This document shows positions 1 through 4,862 of a stretch of 6,209 bases of DNA, piece by piece. The notes under the pieces are model-generated. The model ran no database searches, was not told the origin of the DNA, and was given only the letters and a program-made list of their open reading frames with translations. The translations under genes were made by a program, and so were the position numbers. Origin of the DNA: an uncultured Eubacteriales bacterium (GTDB taxonomy: Bacteria > Bacillota > Clostridia > Oscillospirales > Oscillospiraceae); assembly GCA_900556535.1 (NCBI GenBank), contig USPI01000087.1, positions 1-6,209 of the forward strand, given 5' to 3'. How positions within the stretch are numbered: the first letter of the stretch is position 1; each line of letters starts with the position of its first letter.

Positions 1-71
1 TTTTTTTTTTTTTAATGATACGGCGACCACCGAGATCTACACTCTTTCCCTACACGACGCTCTTCCGATCT
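1..71 (+). other. Illumina P5/Read 1 adapter with poly-T tail (artefact)
   Basis: Thirteen T residues (1-13) are followed at 14-71 by all 58 bases of the Illumina universal P5/Read 1 adapter, from AATGATACGGCGACC to CTCTTCCGATCT, with no mismatch by eye. This is synthetic library sequence. Biological sequence starts at 72. The poly-T may come from the T spacer of the flow-cell-grafted P5 oligo or from base calls beyond the end of a short fragment. Confidence 0.99.
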
Positions 72-179
72 AAAGGCGTTCGCTTTTCAACTATCAATCG
101 TATTTGCTATTTTCTCGAATGTGATGTGGGCGATATACTGAAATTTGACGGACTTTTGGAGGAAGAAGATGAAGAATAA
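72..179 (+). CDS. Cro/C1-type HTH regulator, C-terminal fragment (5' end missing)
   Basis: A frame open from the first base after the adapter encodes 35 residues and ends at TAA 177-179. The peptide runs from KGVRFSTINRICYFLECDVG through DILKFDGLLEEEDEE. It resembles the end of small Cro/C1-type DNA-binding proteins (YozG-like, Pfam HTH_26 type), whose last helices typically read 'tLdkICkaLnCdiGDileF'. The helix-turn-helix itself would lie upstream and is lost where the contig runs into adapter. The acidic EEEDEE tail also encodes the ribosome binding site of the next gene, and the two frames overlap by 11 bases, which suggests translational coupling. Proteins of this family are usually about 65-80 residues, so roughly half is missing. 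Family assignment is by eye and fairly secure; the target is unknown, though the coupled secreted protein is an obvious candidate for joint expression. Confidence 0.75.
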   Translation, partial: KGVRFSTINRICYFLECDVGDILKFDGLLEEEDEE

Positions 180-1158
180 AATAGGTATGATAATACTCGC
201 CTGTGTGTTGGCTGTCTCCTTCGTTTTGGGCGCAACGGGTGCGGTGACCTTCGCAACGGATGAACCGACAGACAACACGGGTGATGCAAGCAAGGACAGA
301 TTGATCGGTGTTTTTATCACTACGGAGTATTTGGATCTGTTCGATTCTGAAAGCTATGTTAAAGACAATGCAGATAAAGTCCTGTCGGGCGGCGAGATCG
401 GCTCATCTGACAGCGCACAGTATCAAGGCAGATTATATGCTATACTTGTTGATGAGCCCTATACAGATCCGGAAACGGGAGAAACCGCAACGACAAAGAA
501 ATTCGTGTTTGACGGTATAGAGGGTATTTCGTATTTTGCTGCAAGATATACGGATGAAAACGGAACACAATATTTGGGGACCGGTGACGATGATGCAATA
601 TCCGATGCACATACAGGGCTGCATTACACCGATGCAGGCGACGGCATTGATATGAAAGGGACGATTTATGTTTCTGCATCCAAGGGCTACGATGTGTTCT
701 ACTGTAACCCCGTGTATCAAACCGCCGCCGGTGAAGTGTATCTCGTGTCCGGTCAAGGGGTGAGCTGCGGCGGTGAGCTCTCGGCGGGTATGTCCGGCAG
801 TCAGGCACTGAAAGAGGAGCAGCCGGTCACGATAGACGGGAAAAGCGAAACTGTCAGTTCAAGCATTGAAGTCAGCATCTGTTTTATGGATACGCCCATA
901 GGTACAAGCATACTTCAGTTTGACCGAGACGGCAGCATTGTTGCCCGTGCGGATTATGCGGCAGGTGCTTTGCCGGCCGAGATCACGGTAAGCTCGGATA
1001 CAGAGTATATTATCGCAGAAACTCGTATGAGCTCCGCAGACGGTAAGGAGACCGTAACAAGAGAATTGTTCCGTCAGGATGACGAGAGCCTATATGCTTT
1101 TTTCTGCCGAGAAGACGGCATTTGCATCAAGCAGTATTGCAGTATAGCTTGGGGCTGA
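169..1158 (+). CDS. Secreted protein of unknown function
   Basis: This frame encodes 329 residues. I chose ATG 169 because GGAGG (158-162) lies 6 bases upstream and the protein then begins with a signal peptide. A TTG at 145 in the same frame would add 8 residues before the basic n-region and lacks such a site. Residues 2-4 are KNK, residues 5-28 are hydrophobic, and a plausible signal peptidase I site follows Ala29 (TFA/TDE). The mature part is acidic, rich in Asp, Gly, Ser and Thr, has no further membrane segment, and starts with a conserved-looking block (DRLIGVFITTEYLDLF, 43-58). It ends near a Cys-containing stretch (FFCREDGICIKQYC). There is no C-terminal LPXTG or binding repeat. I recognise no named domain; similar signal-peptide-bearing hypothetical proteins are, from memory, common in gut Clostridia. 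It overlaps a regulator fragment upstream. Its base composition is lower in GC than the genes to the right. No clear terminator follows it. Confidence 0.85.
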   Translation: MKNKIGMIILACVLAVSFVLGATGAVTFATDEPTDNTGDASKDRLIGVFITTEYLDLFDSESYVKDNADKVLSGGEIGSSDSAQYQGRLYAILVDEPYTDPETGETATTKKFVFDGIEGISYFAARYTDENGTQYLGTGDDDAISDAHTGLHYTDAGDGIDMKGTIYVSASKGYDVFYCNPVYQTAAGEVYLVSGQGVSCGGELSAGMSGSQALKEEQPVTIDGKSETVSSSIEVSICFMDTPIGTSILQFDRDGSIVARADYAAGALPAEITVSSDTEYIIAETRMSSADGKETVTRELFRQDDESLYAFFCREDGICIKQYCSIAWG

Positions 1159-1258
1159 AAAGCTTTGCGACAGCAGGCAAGCGCCGCTATCATCTGCGAT
1201 AATCGACCTATAAATTCTGCCGAGCGGTCGTGATGCACGGTTTGTTAATCTGCGTTGC

Positions 1259-1288
1259 TTGCGCTCCCGGGCGGTTAGATGGTATATT
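1259..1288 (+). promoter_or_regulatory. Probable extended -10 promoter of the XRE regulator gene
   Basis: TATATT at 1283-1288 is preceded by TG at 1280-1281, one base before the hexamer, giving an extended -10 element (TGgTATATT). An 18-base spacer separates it from a poor -35 candidate, TTGCGC at 1259-1264, which shares only the TTG with the consensus. The predicted start of transcription near 1295 lies just before the ribosome binding site, so the leader would be only about 17 bases. This is a pattern match only. Confidence 0.5.
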
Positions 1289-1296
1289 AAAGCCGC

Positions 1297-1304
1297 AAGG
1301 AGGT
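1297..1304 (+). promoter_or_regulatory. Strong ribosome binding site
   Basis: AAGGAGGT is a near-perfect anti-16S match, 7 bases before ATG 1312, and fixes that start codon. Confidence 0.85.
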
Positions 1305-1311
1305 AGAAATC

Positions 1312-1746
1312 ATGTTCTCTGAAAATTTAAAAACGCTGCGAAAGCAGAAGGGATATACTCAGGAGGAGCTTGCCGCGCGGCTGAACGTCGTAAGGCAGAC
1401 CGTTTCCAAGTGGGAGAAGGGGCTGTCCGTGCCGGACGCGGAGCTGCTGCTGCGCCTGGCGGAGATACTTGAGGTGCCCGTGAGCACGCTCCTCGGCGCC
1501 GCGATACCCGACGATAAAAAGCCCGACGACATCGCCGAACAGCTTGCACGGATAAACGAGCAGCTTGCGATGAAAAACCGCCGCAGCCGCTTCATATGGC
1601 GCATAGTTGCCTATGTGCTCATTGCGATCGTCGTAATAAATCTGTTGCTCGTCGCGTTGGGCGTTATCGCATTTACGCATTTTGAAGCTGACGATAACGA
1701 AAAAACGCAGGAAACAAACTACGTTGAGATCATTCCCGAAGAATAG
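1312..1746 (+). CDS. XRE-family transcriptional regulator with C-terminal membrane helix
   Basis: The protein has 144 residues. Residues 3-61 form a Cro/C1-type helix-turn-helix domain: LKTLRKQKGYTQEELAARL, then the recognition region NVVRQTVSKWEKG (25-37), then the stabilising SVPDAELLLRLAEILEVPVSTLL. A short polar, mildly coiled stretch (65-93, with basic NRRSR at its end) leads to one membrane helix at about 94-122. A short acidic tail of about 20 residues would lie outside the cell if the DNA-binding domain is cytoplasmic. XRE proteins with this form are frequent in Firmicutes, often as regulators of neighbouring membrane or transport genes, but no target can be inferred here. It has its own promoter and ribosome binding site, is followed by an intrinsic terminator, and so is probably monocistronic. 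It is convergent with the larA-family gene. The domain call is secure; membrane anchoring is likely; function is unknown. Confidence 0.93.
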   Translation: MFSENLKTLRKQKGYTQEELAARLNVVRQTVSKWEKGLSVPDAELLLRLAEILEVPVSTLLGAAIPDDKKPDDIAEQLARINEQLAMKNRRSRFIWRIVAYVLIAIVVINLLLVALGVIAFTHFEADDNEKTQETNYVEIIPEE

Positions 1747-1751
1747 AAACA

Positions 1752-1793
1752 GCCCCCGAGGAAGGAAATTTAACCTTCTTCGAGGGCCTTTTT
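1752..1793 (+). terminator. Intrinsic terminator after the XRE regulator gene
   Basis: A 14-base arm, GCCCCCGAGGAAGG (1752-1765), pairs across an 8-base loop with CCTTCTTCGAGGGC (1774-1787), with one mismatch and one G-U pair. CTTTTT follows at 1788-1793. It starts 6 bases after the regulator's stop codon. The hairpin also lies 15 bases beyond the stop codon of the convergent larA-family gene. On that strand the following sequence is TGTTTC, a weaker U-tract, so it may act in both directions but best on the plus strand. Confidence 0.88.
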
Positions 1794-1801
1794 ATGCGCT
1801 C

Positions 1802-3091
1802 TTATTTAAGATACGGAAGCCCTGTCTGCGGGCGGGGGTAAAACAGGACCTTGGGGCAGTCCTTCCCGGTGAGCTCCATTGCGCGCTCAAGCGCCTTCTG
1901 AGGATCGCGCACAGGCTCCATGAGCATGGTTCGCGCCTCAATATCCGAAACATTCGGACAGCTGAGCACGACCTTTGCGCCCTTGCGGTAGATCTTCGCA
2001 AGCAGCAGAACGTGATCCATTTGGATCTCGTAGTGCTCCGTCGTCCAGCGTTCTATTTCCGCGAGCGTTTTACCCGAGCCGAAGGCGCGCAGCATATCGG
2101 GCGAATTGACGCCCTCGTCGCAGCCGCAGGTGAGCAGCGTCACTGTGTCGCCGTCAAGTATCTCCGTCATGCCGATGAGGGCCTTTGCCGACTGATAAAA
2201 GTCAATGTCAAGCGGGCGGCCGGGGCAGGTGACGATAACGTCGGGCTTATCTATTCCGACGCCGAGGTAATCGCGGACATATTTTACAGCCGTGCTGTGG
2301 CACTCGACAAGGCTGCCGGTGAAAACGGCGGCAATTTTCATTTCGTTGTTGAGAATGCAGTTAACGCCGAAGTCGATGCCGAAAAGCTCGGCGGCCTCGA
2401 TCATGTCGTCGCTGACGGGGTTGCCGTCGAGCTTGCCGATCGCGGCGGCGGGGTCGAGAATACGCTCGGGGCGATGGTTTATGCGTATCGTTTCCTCGGA
2501 GGCTATGCCGGGCAGAACAGACTTGCGCCCGCCGGAGAAGCCCGCAAACTCATGCGGCTCGACCTTGCCGATCTGAACGTGTATATCGCAGTTATATGCA
2601 AGGCGGTTGACCGTGACGGGAGTGCCGTTGGAGCTGTCGCCGAGGTAAATGAGGTTATCCTTGTCAAACGGCGTGTGATTTACGCACTTGACTTTTCCGT
2701 AAAGCTCGCCGAGGGCGCACTCCATCTCCGCCTCCGTTGCGGGACGGTGAACGCCGATTGCAACGAAAAACGTAATGTTTTGAAGCTCAATGCCGCCTTT
2801 TATAAGCTCCTCGACGGCGACCTTGGCCATGGGAGCGGTGGGAATACCGCGTGTTGCGTCCGATATTAAAATACAGGCCGTTTTTCCGCCCTTTTCGCGT
2901 GCAATATCGCTAAGGCGCTTGCCCGATACGGGCTGTGCGAAGGCCTTTTCAATGGCGTCGAGCCCGTCTATCGCAGGAAGCTGGCGCGTTTGCACAAGCC
3001 CTGCGCAGTTAGCCTCGGGAAGAGTCATCTCGATGCCGAGCATCGTGTCCTTATAGGTGCAAAGACCGTTTTTGGTTTCCAATGTGTACAT
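1802..3091 (-). CDS. larA: LarA-family nickel-pincer hydroxyacid racemase/epimerase
   Basis: The protein has 429 residues, the usual length for LarA (lactate racemase, DUF2088 family). Its residues match the Lactobacillus plantarum enzyme with nearly constant offsets. Asp78/Arg81 (DATR) correspond to D72/R75 and His115 (GVHR) to H108. His180 and Lys190 (PHEFAGFSGGRK) correspond to H174 and the cofactor-bearing K184, and His206 (INH) to H200. Tyr299/Gln300/Lys303 (YQSAK) correspond to Y294/Q295/K298. The residues that carry the nickel-pincer nucleotide, the two catalytic histidines and the carboxylate-binding residues are therefore all present. The family inverts C2 of 2-hydroxy acids by hydride transfer and includes lactate, malate, hydroxyglutarate and phenyllactate racemases and aldonate epimerases, so the substrate is open. 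The adjacent TRAP transporter suggests an imported organic or sugar acid. It starts at ATG 3091 with GGAGG (3098-3102) 6 bases upstream, 63 bases after dctQ. Cofactor-making LarB/C/E are not in the window. The protein lacks a signal peptide and is cytoplasmic. Confidence 0.92.
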   Translation of the reverse strand: MYTLETKNGLCTYKDTMLGIEMTLPEANCAGLVQTRQLPAIDGLDAIEKAFAQPVSGKRLSDIAREKGGKTACILISDATRGIPTAPMAKVAVEELIKGGIELQNITFFVAIGVHRPATEAEMECALGELYGKVKCVNHTPFDKDNLIYLGDSSNGTPVTVNRLAYNCDIHVQIGKVEPHEFAGFSGGRKSVLPGIASEETIRINHRPERILDPAAAIGKLDGNPVSDDMIEAAELFGIDFGVNCILNNEMKIAAVFTGSLVECHSTAVKYVRDYLGVGIDKPDVIVTCPGRPLDIDFYQSAKALIGMTEILDGDTVTLLTCGCDEGVNSPDMLRAFGSGKTLAEIERWTTEHYEIQMDHVLLLAKIYRKGAKVVLSCPNVSDIEARTMLMEPVRDPQKALERAMELTGKDCPKVLFYPRPQTGLPYLK

Positions 3092-3102
3092 TGCTTTCCT
3101 CC

Positions 3103-3137
3103 AAAGAGAAAACCGGAGAGGCAGATGCCCCTCCGGT
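3103..3137 (-). terminator. Intrinsic terminator or attenuator between dctQ and larA
   Basis: On the minus strand an 11-base arm, ACCGGAGGGGC (3137-3127), a 4-base loop and the arm GCCTCTCCGGT (3122-3112) form a full stem with one G-U pair. It continues directly into TTTTCTCTTT (3112-3103). It begins 17 bases after the dctQ stop codon. The U-rich tail runs straight into the larA ribosome binding site (3102-3098), leaving no room for a promoter between them. larA must therefore be expressed by read-through, or from a promoter inside dctQ. The T-tract is interrupted by two C residues, so termination may be partial. Confidence 0.7.
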
Positions 3138-3154
3138 CGTGAATTGTTTTGCCG

Positions 3155-3694
3155 TCAAAGCTCAACGTCTTTGCCGCCGGTGAGATCCTCCTCGGGCTTC
3201 TCGATGCAGGCGTGGTTACCCTTGCCGGTGAAATCAACGATAAAGTTGCGCAGCTCAAAGAGCGTTACCGGTACGAACGAAACGGGTATTGCCGCATAAG
3301 CCCATGCATAGGGGATCCTGAGTGCAGGCGTCAGACGGAATCCGGCCTTCATGCAGTACTGTATGCCGATAAATACCATGAGAACGCAGATGCAAACGAT
3401 GATAAACTGCGTGAGCTTGGTCAGAACATTCTGAACCTTTTTCGGCATATGCTCCTTGAAGACAACGATCGCAACGTGCTCACGGCGTGCTGCAAGCACG
3501 GCCACACTCATCATACCGAACCACACGAGCATTATCTTCAGCAGCTCTTCCGACCATGTCAGGGAGTTATTGATTACATAGCGGAATATGATGTGAGCCA
3601 TGAGGATAACGACCATTGCCGTCAGCACGAGGATGAGCAGCGCCTTCATTATCTTGAATACCACTTCGAGGGCTTTATCAATTTTTTCAATCAT
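3155..3694 (-). CDS. dctQ: TRAP transporter small permease (DctQ family)
   Basis: The protein has 179 residues with four membrane helices at about 15-38, 51-69, 92-114 and 128-150, as expected for the TRAP small subunit. It has the family's typical segment after helix 1, FRYVINNSLTWSEELLKIML (37-56), with the paired glutamates Glu49-Glu50, then the ARREHVAI turn (69-76) and the IPYAWAYAAIPVSF block (127-140) before the last helix. A polar, acidic tail of about 28 residues follows. With DctM it forms the membrane complex that imports an organic acid delivered by DctP, driven by an ion gradient (usually sodium). ATG 3694 is preceded by AAGGAG (3702-3707) at 7 bases. It lies 57 bases after dctP and is followed by a terminator-like hairpin, then the larA-family gene. 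The specific substrate is not predictable from this subunit. Confidence 0.93.
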   Translation of the reverse strand: MIEKIDKALEVVFKIMKALLILVLTAMVVILMAHIIFRYVINNSLTWSEELLKIMLVWFGMMSVAVLAARREHVAIVVFKEHMPKKVQNVLTKLTQFIIVCICVLMVFIGIQYCMKAGFRLTPALRIPYAWAYAAIPVSFVPVTLFELRNFIVDFTGKGNHACIEKPEEDLTGGKDVEL

Positions 3695-3721
3695 GTGTCT
3701 TCTCCTTCCGGATGTGTCTTC
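3693..3721 (+). repeat. Short direct repeat around the dctQ ribosome binding site
   Basis: ATGTGTCTTC occurs at 3693-3702 and again at 3712-3721 (GAAGACACAT on the coding strand), exactly 19 bases apart and flanking the AAGGAG of dctQ. The copy nearer the gene overlaps its start codon. It may be chance, a duplicated segment, or a site affecting translation. Confidence 0.4.
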
Positions 3722-3751
3722 AGCCGCTTGGCGAATAAGACTTCAGGCAAA

Positions 3752-4816
3752 TCAGAACTTGCCTACCTGGGCGAGAACGTCCTTAACGTCTTTCATGTAC
3801 TGATCGACTACGTCCTGACCGATGTCCTTTGCAATGAGCTTCATAACTGCAGGCTGTGCGACCGCTGCCATCTCGGCTCTTGCGTCTGCGGAAACTTCAT
3901 TTATCTGCATGCCGTACTTGTCGGCGAGGTCGGCGAGGATGAGATCCTCACGCTCGAGGTTGCAGAAGCGGCTGAATTCCTGTGCGTAGATAGCGCCGGC
4001 CTGAACGACCTTCTGGTATGCCTGGGGCAGGCTGTTGAAGAACTCAAGGTTGCAGACCAGAGGCATTGCGTCATAGATGTGGTTGGTGAGGGACAGGTAC
4101 TTCTGAACCTCGTAGAGCTTCTTGTCGGTTACGTTGGCGATGGGGTTCTCCTGTGCTTCAACGACCTTCTGGGACAGGGAGATGTAGAGCTCGGAGAAGG
4201 CTACGGGAGTGGGGTTAGCGCCGAGTGCGGAGAAGGACTCCATGTGGTTGTTGTTCTGCATGGTGCGCAGCTTAACGCCCTTGAAGTCAGAGACGCTGTT
4301 GATAGCGGAAACGTTGCTGGTGACCTGGCGCATACCGTTTTCCATGTAAGCCAGACCCTTGAGGCCCTGAGCCTCCATCTTGTCAAGCAGGTTGGTGCCG
4401 ACATAGCTGTCGAGAACCATCCATGCCTCGGCATAGGAGTTGTACACGAAGGGGATGTCCATTACTTCAAACTCGGGAACATAGGATACGACCGGGGCGA
4501 AGGATGCGACTGCCATTTCAAGGTTGCCCTGAGCGACCTGCTCAAGAGTTTCCTCTTCGCCGCCGAGCTGACCGGAGGCACAGACTTCAACCTGGACCTT
4601 GCCGTTGGTGTGCGACTCAACGTACTTCTCCATCTGATACAGACCGAGAGTTGCGGGGTAAGAGTCGGAGTTTTCGCAGGCGATACGGATGGTGTAGGTC
4701 TCGTCACCTACATCGTCAGACGCCGAGCCGTTGCCGCCGTTGCCGCCGTTGCCGCAGGCGCACAGTGCGAACACCATGACCAGTGCAAGAAGCATAGCAA
4801 TGATTCTTTTTGACAT
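3752..4816 (-). CDS. dctP: TRAP transporter substrate-binding lipoprotein (DctP family)
   Basis: The protein has 354 residues. I prefer ATG 4816 because AAGGAG (4825-4830) is 8 bases away; ATG 4822, two codons earlier, leaves only 2 bases. A basic start (SKR), a hydrophobic stretch and the lipobox L-C-A-C put lipidated Cys21 at the mature end, anchoring the receptor outside the membrane as in Gram-positives. A Gly/Asn linker (22-30) leads to the DctP fold from about residue 41 (YTIRIACENS). Family marks include GQLGGEEETLEQVAQGNLEM (82-101), Arg163 (ENGMRQ) and Arg184 (GVKLRTMQN), the latter placed like the arginine that binds the substrate carboxylate in DctP/SiaP proteins. QENP (222-225) is also present. 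The ligand is thus very likely a carboxylate, identity unknown. It lies between dctM (46 bases upstream from this start) and dctQ (57 bases downstream), so all three TRAP parts are together. Confidence 0.95.
   Translation of the reverse strand: MSKRIIAMLLALVMVFALCACGNGGNGGNGSASDDVGDETYTIRIACENSDSYPATLGLYQMEKYVESHTNGKVQVEVCASGQLGGEEETLEQVAQGNLEMAVASFAPVVSYVPEFEVMDIPFVYNSYAEAWMVLDSYVGTNLLDKMEAQGLKGLAYMENGMRQVTSNVSAINSVSDFKGVKLRTMQNNNHMESFSALGANPTPVAFSELYISLSQKVVEAQENPIANVTDKKLYEVQKYLSLTNHIYDAMPLVCNLEFFNSLPQAYQKVVQAGAIYAQEFSRFCNLEREDLILADLADKYGMQINEVSADARAEMAAVAQPAVMKLIAKDIGQDVVDQYMKDVKDVLAQVGKF
4727..4753 (-). repeat. Three 9-base tandem repeats in the DctP linker
   Basis: GCCGTTGCC is repeated exactly three times on the plus strand at 4727-4735, 4736-4744 and 4745-4753, encoding Gly-Asn-Gly three times just after the lipidated cysteine. 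Such in-frame repeats can vary in number by slippage and would only change the length of the flexible tether between membrane and receptor. Confidence 0.8.
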
Positions 4817-4862
4817 TTTCATTTCTCCTTTTTATTTTTCGTTATTTTCAGTTAACTAACGA

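Larger units (their letters stand above)
1159..1311. other. Intergenic region, 153 bases
   Basis: This gap separates the secreted protein gene from the XRE regulator gene. I find no GC-rich hairpin with a T-tract to end transcription of the upstream gene and no small reading frame with a ribosome binding site. The right end holds an extended -10 promoter and the ribosome binding site of the next gene. GC content rises sharply across this gap. Confidence 0.6.

Noticed and set aside
1..71. Terminal inverted repeats suggesting a linear plasmid or mobile element (ends 1-71 and 6141-6209)
   Set aside because: The near-identical inverted ends are exactly the Illumina P5/Read 1 adapter with homopolymer tails, so the symmetry is technical.
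145..168. TTG start at 145 for the secreted protein
   Set aside because: It would place eight extra residues before the signal peptide, and GGAGG at 158-162 would lie inside the frame; ATG 169 fits the ribosome binding site and signal peptide.
169..204. Lipoprotein lipobox at Cys12 of the secreted protein (ILAC)
   Set aside because: The hydrophobic stretch before Cys12 is too short and continues well past it; a signal peptidase I site after Ala29 fits better.
1188..1207. TATC/GATA hairpin in the intergenic region as a terminator for the secreted-protein gene
   Set aside because: The stem is only about four base pairs and no T-tract follows.
1682..2869. A 395-codon open frame on the plus strand opposite the larA-family gene
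   Set aside because: It is antisense to a gene with full LarA motifs, overlaps the end of the XRE gene and the terminator, has no ribosome binding site, and its protein has no recognisable domain. It reflects codon bias of the real gene.
3149..4813. A 554-codon open frame on the plus strand opposite dctQ and dctP
   Set aside because: It runs through two real minus-strand genes and their gap, with low-complexity composition and no start signal. It is a shadow frame in GC-rich DNA.
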